A DNA stretch of 38,434 bases from Streptacidiphilus anmyonensis (GTDB lineage: Bacteria; Actinomycetota; Actinomycetes; Streptomycetales; Streptomycetaceae): positions 116,522-154,955 of the forward strand of contig NZ_BBPQ01000013.1 in assembly GCF_000787855.1 (NCBI RefSeq), written 5' to 3'. The notes under the pieces are model-generated. The model was not told the DNA's origin and did no database searches. It saw only the letters and a program-made list of their open reading frames with translations. Position 1 is the stretch's first letter; every line of letters begins with the position of its first letter. Below, in pieces: positions 1 through 7,038 of this stretch. Both the position numbers and the translations under genes were made by a program.

Positions 1-371
1 CCCCCCCTCCCCCCCCGGGCCGGCGGGGACGCGGCCCGCCAGGCCGCTCCGGCATGCGGCTCCGGCACCCGCCTCCGATCGGCGGCCCAGTCTCGGACCT
101 ACCGACCGTCACAGCCGCGCCGCACCGCGCCGCGCCGCGCGCCCGCCCGCCCGCCCTGCGGGCAGCAGACGCCGCTCAGCTGCGGGTTTTCTGCGGGGCG
201 TCAGGTCGGGTAACACGGACCGCCTAGCAGAACAGGCGGTTCCGGTTCCGGATTCCTAGCGTGGACTGAGACGGCCGTCGGTGACCCTCGTCACACCGCG
301 CCCACCGCGGTGGCCGCCACTCCCTCCCGTCCTCAGCGCGCCTCGGCGCGCCCGGCTGGAAGTAGGTCCGC
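1..371. other. Gene-free upstream region with a small hairpin
   Basis: No coding region is supported here; the ORFs across it are GC-driven shadows. It begins with C-rich runs and short CGCCG repeats (1-160). At 219-240 there is an inverted repeat ACCGCC / GGCGGT with a 10-nt loop, about 130 nt before the next gene. It is followed by the sequence TTCCTAGCGTGG (252-263), which looks like the -10 region of many streptomycete promoters, but no convincing -35 is visible. The hairpin may be an operator or part of a leader. This is inference only. Confidence 0.4.
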
Positions 372-1607
372 GTGGGTGTACCAGCGTCGCCCGAGTCCGT
401 CTCGGAGAACCCCGCCGAGGAGCCCGCGCCGTCGGAGGGGGGACCGACGCCGCCGAAGCGGCAGCGCTTCCGCCGGACCCGCCGAATACTCCGGCTGCGC
501 AGCGTGCGCGCCGTGCTCGCGCTGTTCGCAGTCTTCTTCGCCTGGCTGTGCTGGTCCGTCGGCTCCGCCCTGGCCGCGCCCGGCGACGACAGCGTCGTCG
601 CGCGCGTGGCGGAGTGGGCCCGTGATCACCACCTCGGTCCGGTGGTGACCTTCCTGGAGGACCAGCAGTACAAGGCCCACCCGCCGAAGATCGGCGGCAA
701 GCCGACCATGGCACTGGCCCCGAACGGCGAGCCGGTGCAGAACAACACCTCGAACCGGCCCGCGTTGAAGCCCATCGTGCCACCGCGGCTGGTCTCCCCG
801 GCGGGCGCACCGCTGCCGGGTGAGGGCACCTGGCAGACCCTCGAGAACGTCGACGGCACCCCCGCCCTGCTCGGGGCCTTTCTGCGGCCGGACAACGAAC
901 ACACCTCCTACGTGGCGGCGGTGGTCTCCATGGACGAGCGCCTGGTGCGCTTCACGCTCCACCCCGGCCAGTCCGACCCCGGCCCAGGCGACTGGGGCGT
1001 GCCGTTCTCGATCCCGACCGGGCAGCGCACCGGCCTGCTCGCCACCTTCAACGGCGGCTTCAAGGTGATCGACGACGAGGCCCAGGGCGGCTTCTACCTC
1101 AACGGGACCACCCGCGGCAGCCTTCACGACGGCGCGGCCTCACTGGTCTTCACCAAGGACGGCCGGGTCACCGTCGCCGACTGGGGCCGTGACGCCACCC
1201 TGACGTCGACCGTCACCGGTGTCCGGCAGAACCTCAAGCTGATCGTCGATCACGGCAAGGTCCCCGAGAGCGTCGACTCCAACGTCGAGAGCGGCTGGGG
1301 CCTGACCATCGCCGGCAAGTACTTCGTCTGGCGCTCCGGGGTCGGCGTGACCAACGACGGGCGCCTGCTCTTCGCCTACGGCCCCGCGCTCTCCGTGCGC
1401 ACCCTGGCCGACCTGCTGGCGAGCGCGGGCGCGGTACGCGCGATGCAACTCGACATCAACCCCGCGTGGATGTCCTTCATGTACTACAAGCCGCAGCCGA
1501 ACGCGGCCGACCCGACGCCGGTCAAGCTGCTGCCGGACCAGGAGCGCCCGGCCAACCGGTACTACGAGGACACCAGTCGCGACTTCACCGCGGTGTACGC
1601 GCGATGA
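372..1607 (+). CDS. Membrane-anchored phosphodiester glycosidase (NAGPA-like) domain protein
   Basis: A 411-aa protein with a GTG start, placed by GGAAG at 358-362, 9 nt upstream. Residues 1-45 are a basic cytoplasmic tail and residues 46-69 form one hydrophobic segment (signal anchor), so the rest should lie outside the membrane. The C-terminal half resembles the phosphodiester glycosidase domain (NAGPA, PF09992): the NGGF signature is at 227-230, then a Gly-rich strand, and a DIN motif at 361-363 near the conserved end. Known members remove sugar phosphodiester caps, and a role in processing a cell-envelope polymer is possible here. Its stop overlaps the start of the UbiA gene (ATGA), so the two are probably co-translated. 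The substrate is unknown. Confidence 0.8.
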   Translation: MGVPASPESVSENPAEEPAPSEGGPTPPKRQRFRRTRRILRLRSVRAVLALFAVFFAWLCWSVGSALAAPGDDSVVARVAEWARDHHLGPVVTFLEDQQYKAHPPKIGGKPTMALAPNGEPVQNNTSNRPALKPIVPPRLVSPAGAPLPGEGTWQTLENVDGTPALLGAFLRPDNEHTSYVAAVVSMDERLVRFTLHPGQSDPGPGDWGVPFSIPTGQRTGLLATFNGGFKVIDDEAQGGFYLNGTTRGSLHDGAASLVFTKDGRVTVADWGRDATLTSTVTGVRQNLKLIVDHGKVPESVDSNVESGWGLTIAGKYFVWRSGVGVTNDGRLLFAYGPALSVRTLADLLASAGAVRAMQLDINPAWMSFMYYKPQPNAADPTPVKLLPDQERPANRYYEDTSRDFTAVYAR

Positions 1608-2590
1608 GCGCCCCACAGCCCATCCGGCCGGTGCCGCCGGTGCCCCCGATCCCGCTGGACGTCGACGCGGTCCGCCGGGGCGCCTGGGTCCGCGTGCCGT
1701 CCGCCCTGCTGCGGACCGCACGGCCACGGCAGTGGGTCAAGAACCTGCTGGTCTTCGCCGCGCCGCTGACGGGTTCGGAGCTCACGGCCCGCCAGTTCGA
1801 GGCCCGCGGCGGCAGCGCGCTGGGCGGCGCGGCGCTGGCCTTCGTGGTCTTCACGCTGGCCTCGTGCGCGGTCTACTTCGTCAACGACACCGTCGACGCC
1901 GAGCGCGACCGGCAGCACCCGCGCAAGTGCCTGCGTCCCATCGCCTCCGGCGAGCTGAGCGAGAGCACGGCGGTGACCGTCGCCGGGGTCTGCCTGGCCG
2001 CAGCCCTGACCCTCAGCCTGGCCGCGCCCGGCTACGGCCTGACCGTCGCGGTGACGGCGTACCTGGTCACCTCGTTCCTCTACAGCCTCGGCCTGAAGCA
2101 CCTGGCGGTGCTGGAGCTGACGCTCGTCGCGTCCGGGTTCGTGCTGCGGGCCCTGGGCGGCGCGGCGTCCTCGCAGGTGCCGCCGTCCGGCTGGTTCGTG
2201 CTGGTGTGCAGCCTGGGCGCGCTGCTGGTGGCCACCGCCAAGCGGCACACGGAACTCGCCGGCCTGGGCGGTCCGGCCGCCGCGCACCGTCCCTCGCTGC
2301 GGCACTACACGGCCCCGGGCCTGCGGATCGCGCAGCGGGTGATCGCTCTGGCGATGGTCGCGGCATACCTGGCCTGGGCCCTGATGGAGCGCGACGGGCA
2401 CGAACGGGTCTGGCATGTGGCGACCGCGGTCCCCCTGCTCGGCGCGCTCATCCGCTTCGACCGGCTGACCTCGCACGGGACCACCAGCCACATCGAGGAC
2501 CTGCTGATCCGGGACACCCCGATGATCCTGCTGGAACTGTGGTGGCTGGTGTTCTTCGCCGTCGGCTTCGCGGCCCCCGCGATGACGTGA
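1604..2590 (+). CDS. UbiA prenyltransferase, decaprenyl-phosphate phosphoribosyltransferase type
   Basis: A 328-aa polytopic membrane protein. The start ATG at 1604 overlaps the preceding stop (ATGA), and residues upstream of it do not look like protein. The first Asp-rich motif is NDTVDAERDR (94-103) followed by HPRK and RPIASG, which is diagnostic of the branch that includes mycobacterial Rv3806c; YSLGLKH (160-166) and KRHTEL (213-218) also fit that branch. The family transfers phosphoribose from PRPP to a polyprenyl phosphate, making the precursor of decaprenyl-phospho-arabinose. The Asp found after the second motif in mycobacterial proteins appears here as Glu (E171). Coupling to a secreted glycosidase-like protein suggests a wall or exopolymer pathway (inference). 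The last codons lie in a 15-bp tandem repeat. Confidence 0.88.
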   Translation: MSAPQPIRPVPPVPPIPLDVDAVRRGAWVRVPSALLRTARPRQWVKNLLVFAAPLTGSELTARQFEARGGSALGGAALAFVVFTLASCAVYFVNDTVDAERDRQHPRKCLRPIASGELSESTAVTVAGVCLAAALTLSLAAPGYGLTVAVTAYLVTSFLYSLGLKHLAVLELTLVASGFVLRALGGAASSQVPPSGWFVLVCSLGALLVATAKRHTELAGLGGPAAAHRPSLRHYTAPGLRIAQRVIALAMVAAYLAWALMERDGHERVWHVATAVPLLGALIRFDRLTSHGTTSHIEDLLIRDTPMILLELWWLVFFAVGFAAPAMT

Positions 2591-2638
2591 CCGGCGATGA
2601 CGTCACCGGCGATGACGTGACGGGCGATGACGTGACGA
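2579..2638 (+). repeat. Four tandem 15-bp repeats spanning the UbiA stop codon
   Basis: Four consecutive units of consensus GCGATGACGTGACCG occupy 2579-2593, 2594-2608, 2609-2623 and 2624-2638. The first unit encodes the last residues and the stop of the UbiA protein (Ala-Met-Thr-stop). Because the unit is 15 nt, each copy keeps the same frame and would end at the same place. The second unit has TCA in place of TGA and creates a perfect TGACGTCA palindrome. Confidence 0.9.
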
Positions 2639-2679
2639 CCCCCGGCGGGCTGCCGAAGCGTCAGCGGCCGCCGGGGGTC
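2637..2679. terminator. Bidirectional terminator between convergent UbiA and CDF genes
   Basis: A perfect 12-bp stem, GACCCCCGGCGG (2637-2648) with CCGCCGGGGGTC (2668-2679), is separated by a 19-nt loop. It starts inside the last 15-bp repeat and covers the final codons of the convergent CDF gene. There is no U-tract, as is common in streptomycetes. Its position between convergent genes fits termination in both directions. Confidence 0.7.
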
Positions 2680-3620
2680 GCCGCCGGGTCGGGGCCGGCG
2701 GCGGCCTCCGCCTCGCTGTAGAGGTCCGGTTCGAGGTAGATGACCCGAGCCGTGGGCTCCGCCGAACGGACGCGCGCCTCGGCCGCGTTGATGGCGGCGG
2801 CGATGCGCCGGGCGTCCGCGTCCGCGGGCACGGCGATCTTGGCGGCGACGAGGAGCTCCTCGGGACCGAGGTGCAGCGTACGCATGTGGATGACCCGGTC
2901 CACGTCCGGCCCGTCCACCAGTGCGGCCTGCACCCGCGCCACCACCTCCGGGCCCGCGCCCTCCCCCAGCAGCAGCGACTTCGTCTCGACCGCCAGCACC
3001 AGGGCGATGCAGACGAGCAGGGCGCCGATGCAGACGGTGCCGACGCCGTCCCAGACGCCGTTCCCCGTCAGCACGGCCAGGCCGACGCCGAAGAGCGCGA
3101 GGCACAGGCCGATCAGCGCGCCGAAGTCCTCCATCAGCACCACCGGCAGCTCAGGGGCCTTGGCGGTGCGGATGAATCGGCGCCAGGACTGACGGCCCTT
3201 CAGCGACCGGGCCTCTCCGATCGCGGTGCGGAAGGAGAACCCCTCGGCGATCACGGCGAAGAGGAGCACGCCCACCGGCCAGTACCAGGCGTCGATCGGG
3301 TGCGGGTGACGGATCTTCTCGAAGCCCTCGTAGAGGGCGAAGACGCCGCCGATGGTGAAGAGCACCACGGAGACGAGGAAGCCGTAGACGTAGCGCTCGG
3401 CGCCGTAGCCGAACGGGTGCGCCTCGTCGGCCTCGCGGCGGGAGCGGTGTCCGCCGAAGAGGAGCAGCACCTGGTTGCCGGAGTCGGCGAGCGAGTGCAC
3501 GCCCTCCGCGAGCATCGACGAGGAGCCGCTGAACGCGAACGCGACGAACTTGGACACCGCGATCGCGACGTTGGCGCCGAGGGCCGCGAGAACCGCCCTC
3601 GTACCTCCGGAGGCGCTCAT
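2661..3620 (-). CDS. Cation diffusion facilitator (CDF) family metal transporter
   Basis: A 319-aa inner-membrane protein with about six hydrophobic segments and a soluble C-terminal domain from about residue 215. The CDF transmembrane metal site is visible as HSLAD (42-46), preceded by the SSSMLAEG sequence typical of the family, and HPFGYG follows at 68-73. In the second site, the usual HxxxD is EDFGALIG (164-171), the pattern of the ZnT9/SLC30A9-like branch. The family exchanges Zn2+, Mn2+, Fe2+ or Co2+ for protons; the metal cannot be told from sequence. The ATG at 3620 has GGGAG upstream (3632-3636). It is convergent with the UbiA gene and shares its terminator. Confidence 0.9.
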   Translation of the reverse strand: MSASGGTRAVLAALGANVAIAVSKFVAFAFSGSSSMLAEGVHSLADSGNQVLLLFGGHRSRREADEAHPFGYGAERYVYGFLVSVVLFTIGGVFALYEGFEKIRHPHPIDAWYWPVGVLLFAVIAEGFSFRTAIGEARSLKGRQSWRRFIRTAKAPELPVVLMEDFGALIGLCLALFGVGLAVLTGNGVWDGVGTVCIGALLVCIALVLAVETKSLLLGEGAGPEVVARVQAALVDGPDVDRVIHMRTLHLGPEELLVAAKIAVPADADARRIAAAINAAEARVRSAEPTARVIYLEPDLYSEAEAAAGPDPAATPGGR

Positions 3621-3761
3621 GGACGAAGGACTCCCGTCATGCTCCGAGCTGCATTCTTACCGCTCTTACTTACCTGGGCGGGCAACACCGTAGAGCATGC
3701 CGCCGTGCGACGGCGAGGTCGGCCCTCTCCCGGCGGCTGGTCACAGCACCACGCGGGCAGG

Positions 3762-4205
3762 TCACGGCACCACGGTGACCGGCCAACGGCCCGCCTTGAC
3801 GAGTCGGACGCCGACCGAGCCGACGAGCCGGTGCCCGGCCTTCTCGGAGGCGCCGATCACCACGCCGTCGGCCTTGAGCTGGTCGGCGAGGTCGACGATG
3901 CCCTGGTACGGGTCGCCGGGCTGACTGTAGAACTCCCAGCGGATCCGCTCGTCCTCCGGCATCCGCTCGGCCGCGTCGCGGATCTCGGCGAGGAGCTTGT
4001 CCGCGACCTCCTGCTCCGCCTGCAGAACGGCCGCGCCGACGTCCGCGCCGCCCATCGCGTTCAACGGCTGCACGTAGACCAGCGCGAGCTTGGCCCCCTG
4101 CCGCCGGGCCAGACCCGCGGCGTACGCGGCCGCCCGCATCGACGAGTCCGAGCCGTCGATCCCCGTCACGATCACCGACGGCCCGTCCGTGCCGAGCTCG
4201 AACAT
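3762..4205 (-). CDS. Universal stress protein (UspA family)
   Basis: A 147-aa single-domain Usp protein. It opens with a beta-strand and the IDGSDSS motif (16-22) and ends in the family's IGASEKAG...VGSVG...PVTVVP pattern. The ATP-binding Usp subclass has G-2x-G-9x-G-S/T; here the second Gly is Glu (GASE), so nucleotide binding is uncertain. An in-frame GTG lies 12 nt further upstream, but it would place the ribosome site inside the gene. GGAGG at 4211-4215 is correctly spaced for the ATG at 4205, which I chose. Downstream (to the CDF start) is a 141-bp spacer without a gene. Its role is probably stress tolerance or dormancy. Confidence 0.88.
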   Translation of the reverse strand: MFELGTDGPSVIVTGIDGSDSSMRAAAYAAGLARRQGAKLALVYVQPLNAMGGADVGAAVLQAEQEVADKLLAEIRDAAERMPEDERIRWEFYSQPGDPYQGIVDLADQLKADGVVIGASEKAGHRLVGSVGVRLVKAGRWPVTVVP

Positions 4206-4281
4206 TGCACCCTCCACCCCTGGCGGCCTCTAGTGTCCGCTTCGACCCTACGCCGAAGATCGTCCGACCGCCGGGAGCGGG

Positions 4282-4302
4282 GGCGGATCCGTGTGATCCG
4301 CC
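4282..4302 (-). terminator. Terminator hairpin downstream of the chorismate mutase gene
   Basis: GGCGGATC (4282-4289) and GATCCGCC (4295-4302) form a perfect 8-bp stem with a 5-nt loop, about 30 nt past the stop of the minus-strand chorismate mutase gene and before the Usp gene. It probably separates the two transcription units. Confidence 0.6.
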
Positions 4303-4330
4303 GCGTCAGTCCTCCGCGTCGTCCTCGTCG

Positions 4331-4645
4331 TCAGTCCTCGGCGGCGATCTGCTCGTGGTGGCGGATCACCTCGGCGATGATGAAGTTGAGGAACTTCTCC
4401 GCGAAGGCCGGATCCAGGCGCGCTGCCGAGGCGAGATCGCGCAGCCGCTCGATCTGCTCGCGCTCGCGCGCGGGATCGGCGGGCGGCAACCGGTACTCGG
4501 CCTTCAGCCGGCCGACCTGCTGGGTGCACTTGAAGCGCTCCGCCAGCATGTGCACGATCGCGGCGTCGATGTTGTCGATACTGCCGCGCAGGCGCTCCAG
4601 CTCAAGCTGCGCGCGCGGGTCGACCTCGGCGTGGCTCTCGGACAT
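4331..4645 (-). CDS. Chorismate mutase (AroQ-type, small monofunctional)
   Basis: A 104-aa all-helical protein. The ATG at 4645 has GGGGAG just upstream; a longer reading upstream would run across the tRNA promoter and is unlikely. The pattern LRGSIDNID (19-27), AERFKCTQQVGRLKAE (35-50), AREREQIERL and a C-terminal helix with IRHHEQI matches the AroQ fold, which dimerises and converts chorismate to prephenate for Phe and Tyr synthesis. Catalytic Arg and Lys candidates are R37 and K48. At about 100 residues it is normal size for a free-standing actinobacterial mutase, which in relatives is often controlled by complex formation with DAHP synthase (family knowledge, not visible here). Confidence 0.88.
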   Translation of the reverse strand: MSESHAEVDPRAQLELERLRGSIDNIDAAIVHMLAERFKCTQQVGRLKAEYRLPPADPAREREQIERLRDLASAARLDPAFAEKFLNFIIAEVIRHHEQIAAED

Positions 4646-4689
4646 GCACTCCCCTGTGGGCCGGTCTGGATGGGCCGCCAGGATACCGA

Positions 4690-4719
4690 TTCGGCATTTC
4701 CCCGGGGTTCCTGTAATGT
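4690..4719 (+). promoter_or_regulatory. Probable promoter of tRNA-Lys
   Basis: TTCGGC (4690-4695) and TAATGT (4714-4719) are separated by 18 nt. The -10 element ends 15 nt before the mature tRNA. The region is less GC-rich than its surroundings. The -35 match is only partial. Confidence 0.5.
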
Positions 4720-4734
4720 CTTCCACGTCAGCAG

Positions 4735-4808
4735 GCGCCGCTAGCTCAGTTGGTTAGAGCAGCTGACTCTTAATCAGCGGGTCCGGGGTTCGAGTCCCTG
4801 GCGGCGCA
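4735..4808 (+). tRNA. tRNA-Lys (anticodon CTT)
   Basis: A complete 74-nt cloverleaf can be folded by eye. The acceptor arms are GCGCCGC (4735-4741) and GCGGCGC (4801-4807), with discriminator A at 4808. The D arm is GCTC/GAGC, the anticodon arm GCTGA/TCAGC with loop CTCTTAA, and the T arm CGGGG/CCCTG with loop TTCGAGT. The anticodon is CTT, reading the AAG lysine codon that predominates in high-GC genomes. CCA is not encoded (the next bases are CA and then G). Confidence 0.97.
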
Positions 4809-4817
4809 CAGACGGTT

Positions 4818-4851
4818 GGAGGGCTCCTCCGCTTCGGCGGGGGAGCCCTCC
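4818..4851 (+). terminator. Strong tRNA-Lys terminator, 16-bp stem with TTCG loop
   Basis: GGAGGGCTCC (4818-4827) pairs perfectly with GGAGCCCTCC (4842-4851). The inner bases continue the stem (one G-U pair) to a TTCG tetraloop at 4833-4836, giving 16 pairs in all. It starts 10 nt after the tRNA and is followed by GGCGTTTCT. This is one of the clearest intrinsic terminators in the window. Confidence 0.9.
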
Positions 4852-4884
4852 GGCGTTTCTCCTCCCGACCGCAGGATGACGTTG

Positions 4885-5730
4885 ATGGCTGCCCCTTCCG
4901 ACTCCCCCCTCTTCCCCGACGTCGTCACGCGGTTGCGTGCCGCGGGGTGCGTCTTCGCGGAGGAGGAGGCGGAGCTGCTGGTCGCGGCGGCCGCCGACGC
5001 GGCGACGCTCGACGCGCTGGTGCGGCGCCGGGCGGAGGGCGAACCGCTGGAGTACGTGCTGGGCTGGGCGCGCTTCTGCGGGCTGCGCATCGAGGTCGAC
5101 CCCGGCGTCTTCGTGCCCCGTCCGCGGACGGAGTTCCTCGTCGCGTGCGCGGCCGAGGCCGCGCCCGGCGCCTCCGTGATCGTGGATCTGTGCTGCGGTA
5201 GCGGCGCGTTGGGCGTCGCGCTGGCCGCACGCCTGGGCGCACCGGCGCGTGCTCTGGAGCTCTGCGCGGCGGACCTCGACCCGGCGGCGGTCCGCTGCGC
5301 GGCCCGTAACATCGACCGCTTCGGCGGACAGGCGTTCCAGGGCGACCTCTTCGCGGCCCTGCCGCAGACGCTGCGCGGACGGGTGGACGTCCTCCTCGCC
5401 AACACCCCCTATGTCCCCTCGGACGAGATCCCGTTCCTGCCGGCCGAGGCCCGCGAGCACGAGGCCCGGATCGCCCTGGACGGCGGTGCGGACGGCCTCT
5501 CGGTGATGCGCCGGGTCGCGGCGGAGGCACGGGACTGGCTGGCGCCGGGCGGCGTCGTGCTGGTGGAGACGAGCGAGCAGCAGCGCGAGGGTGCGGCGGC
5601 GGCGTTCGTCGCGGGCGGACTGGAGGCGACGGCGTCGTCGTCGGAGGAGTTCTGGGCGACGGTCGTCCTGGGGCGGCGAGGCGTCGCCTCCGCAGGGGAA
5701 TGCACTCCCATTCGTACGAAACCCGAATAG
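4885..5730 (+). CDS. PrmC/HemK-related protein N5-glutamine methyltransferase (putative)
   Basis: A 281-aa class I SAM-dependent methyltransferase. A short helical N-terminal domain contains GEPLEYVLGWARF (52-64) and GVFVPRPRTE (74-83), as in PrmC. The SAM site is DLCCGSGALG (101-110), and the catalytic tetrad is NTPY (173-176) in place of the usual NPPY. These traits point to the PrmC-related actinobacterial subfamily annotated as putative N5-glutamine methyltransferase, not to the release-factor enzyme itself. Starts at 4816 or 4876 are in frame, but the first lies in the tRNA terminator and the second has no spaced ribosome site; AGGA at 4873-4876 favours 4885. The last 15 residues or so are poorly family-like and run into a hairpin region. 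Confidence 0.82.
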   Translation: MAAPSDSPLFPDVVTRLRAAGCVFAEEEAELLVAAAADAATLDALVRRRAEGEPLEYVLGWARFCGLRIEVDPGVFVPRPRTEFLVACAAEAAPGASVIVDLCCGSGALGVALAARLGAPARALELCAADLDPAAVRCAARNIDRFGGQAFQGDLFAALPQTLRGRVDVLLANTPYVPSDEIPFLPAEAREHEARIALDGGADGLSVMRRVAAEARDWLAPGGVVLVETSEQQREGAAAAFVAGGLEATASSSEEFWATVVLGRRGVASAGECTPIRTKPE

Positions 5731-5734
5731 CGGA

Positions 5735-5774
5735 CCCCCCGGACGGGGGGAATGCATCCCCCGATCAGCGGGGG
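5735..5774 (+). terminator. Two tandem C/G hairpins after the methyltransferase gene
   Basis: CCCCCC/GGGGGG (5735-5740 with 5745-5750, 4-nt loop) is followed by CCCCCG/CGGGGG (5758-5763 with 5769-5774, loop ATCAG). They begin 5 nt after the stop codon. The sequence GGGGAATGCA followed by C-rich bases occurs both inside the gene end (about 5696) and here (5747), so the area contains a short duplication. A tandem terminator is the simplest reading. Confidence 0.55.
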
Positions 5775-5875
5775 TTGCGGGCGCCGCTTTCCCGCGCCTC
5801 GGCGGGGAAATTCGGGCAAACACCGCCGACCTGGATCGGCCACCTCAGGGGAACCTCAAACTTCGGCGACATGCC

Positions 5876-5905
5876 TTGTCACGCGCGACGCTCTGCCCCT
5901 AGGTT
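5876..5905 (+). promoter_or_regulatory. Probable promoter of the secreted-protein gene
   Basis: TTGTCA (5876-5881) and TAGGTT (5900-5905) are spaced 18 nt apart, a good fit to the vegetative sigma consensus of streptomycetes. Transcription would start near 5912, giving a leader of about 36 nt before the ATG at 5948. Confidence 0.55.
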
Positions 5906-5947
5906 CCTCATGCGCCCAGGGGGGGTGCATTGAGAGAAAGAGCGACA

Positions 5948-6460
5948 ATGCGCAAGATAATCGGTCTGGCGACGGCACTTTCATCCGCCGCCGCATTCAC
6001 GGTCGTCGCCGGGGGCGGCACCGCGATCGCTGCTCCCACGTTGTGCCCGCCGGACACGGGCGTCGCCATCACCTCGCATTCCTCGTACTTCATCGGTACG
6101 GCGAACGTGTTCAAGGACGGCCCCGGCGGCACCATCCAGGTGAGCGTGACCCGGGCGTCGACGCTGACCGCCAGCCTCTCCTCGACCGCCGAGGTGTCCG
6201 TCAGCGACGTGATCAGCTCCGCCAAGCTCTCCGTGAGCGCCAGCATCACCAGCTCCGTCGCGGTGACCGTCGGGCACACCTACACGCACAACATCACGGC
6301 GAACAAGTACGGGAACGCCCAGTACGGCTCGTGGGGCTACAAGGTGGGCTGGGAGAAGACCCGCGACAACGGCAACTGCACCGTCACCGTCCTGGCCTCG
6401 GGCACCGCGATCCTGCCGGTCTCGTCGGTCGGCTGGAAGTACTGGGAAACCTCGTCGTGA
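5948..6460 (+). CDS. Secreted Ser/Thr/Val-rich beta-type protein of unknown function
   Basis: A 170-aa protein with a clear Sec signal peptide: MRKIIG, a hydrophobic core, then AIAA before PTLCPP (cleavage near residue 29). The mature part has only two Cys (start and end) and long stretches of alternating polar and aliphatic residues, for example VSVSASITSSVAVTVG, followed by a conserved-looking YGSWGYKVGW block and a Trp-Tyr-Trp end. I recall similar secreted proteins in other streptomycetes but no function. The alternating pattern resembles the stem strands of aerolysin-type pore formers, which is only a resemblance. A TTG at 5930 is also in frame; the ATG gives the proper signal peptide. 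Its stop overlaps the next gene. Confidence 0.8.
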   Translation: MRKIIGLATALSSAAAFTVVAGGGTAIAAPTLCPPDTGVAITSHSSYFIGTANVFKDGPGGTIQVSVTRASTLTASLSSTAEVSVSDVISSAKLSVSASITSSVAVTVGHTYTHNITANKYGNAQYGSWGYKVGWEKTRDNGNCTVTVLASGTAILPVSSVGWKYWETSS

Positions 6461-6966
6461 CCCCCCGGGCTCAGCGCCGCGCTCGACGCCACGCCGGGCG
6501 TGGCGGCGCGACCCTCGGCGCCGTCGCGCTGGCCGCCATGGTCGCGCTGGTGAGCGGCTGCAGCGGGTCGACCACGGACCAGGCGCACGGCACTCCCGCG
6601 CCGCAGCCGACGACGAGCGCCAAGGCGGTCCCGCTCGACGAGGCGGCGAAGCCGGCCCTGGCCCTGGTTCAGCAGTACGTACCCGCAGGCTTCAACGCGG
6701 TCCCGGTGGCCTCGGAGTACGACTGGGCGCGTAACGCGGGGCAGCGGATCTCGGAGAACCTGAGCGGAGAAAGCGCGCTTCAGGTGGCCTGCTCCGGCAC
6801 CGGTTCGGTGTCTTTCACGCTGCATTCCGCGGCAGGGGAGACCAGGCACGGGATTTCCTGCGGAAAGGCGACGACCATTCAGTTCAAGGGGAATCTCGAC
6901 GCGGTCATCGACGGCGCCGCATCGAATTCCGGCGTCGTCGCATGGCGGGTTCTTCCGGCCGCCTGA
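6457..6966 (+). CDS. Putative lipoprotein coupled to the secreted protein
   Basis: A 169-aa protein starting at GTG 6457, which overlaps the stop of the preceding gene as GTGA. The N-terminus is Arg-rich, followed by a hydrophobic stretch and the lipobox LVSGC, then a Ser/Thr/Pro linker, so it should be a membrane-anchored extracellular lipoprotein. The body holds one further Cys pair (VACSG and ISCGK) and no motif I recognise. There is no separate ribosome site; translation probably depends on the upstream gene. Pairing of a secreted protein with a lipoprotein suggests joint function such as binding or protection, but that is inference. Confidence 0.72.
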   Translation: MTPRAQRRARRHAGRGGATLGAVALAAMVALVSGCSGSTTDQAHGTPAPQPTTSAKAVPLDEAAKPALALVQQYVPAGFNAVPVASEYDWARNAGQRISENLSGESALQVACSGTGSVSFTLHSAAGETRHGISCGKATTIQFKGNLDAVIDGAASNSGVVAWRVLPAA

Positions 6967-6988
6967 CACGGTTTCACCCCGTGCAAAA

Positions 6989-7025
6989 GCAGCCCCCGTC
7001 CACGTGAACTGTGGACGGGGGCTGC
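6989..7025. terminator. Perfect 15-bp bidirectional terminator
   Basis: GCAGCCCCCGTCCAC (6989-7003) pairs with GTGGACGGGGGCTGC (7011-7025) around a 7-nt loop. It lies between the convergent lipoprotein and MFS genes, 23 nt past one stop and 14 nt from the other, so it can serve both. AAAA just before the stem gives a U-run on the minus-strand transcript. Confidence 0.92.
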
Positions 7026-7038
7026 CTCGGCCGTGCTG

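Noticed and set aside
1-371. Small ORFs near the left edge (for example 256-810 minus)
   Set aside because: They are Arg/Pro/Ser-rich, lie mostly antisense to the first real gene and have no ribosome site.
2871-4757. Long plus-strand ORF of 628 codons opposite the CDF, Usp and chorismate mutase genes
   Set aside because: It is the antisense of three clear minus-strand genes, and its product is Arg/His/Gln-rich and low in hydrophobic residues, the usual shadow in high-GC DNA.
4735-4808. Attachment site for an integrated element in tRNA-Lys
   Set aside because: The tRNA 3' end is intact, no duplicate of it was seen downstream and no integrase gene is present.
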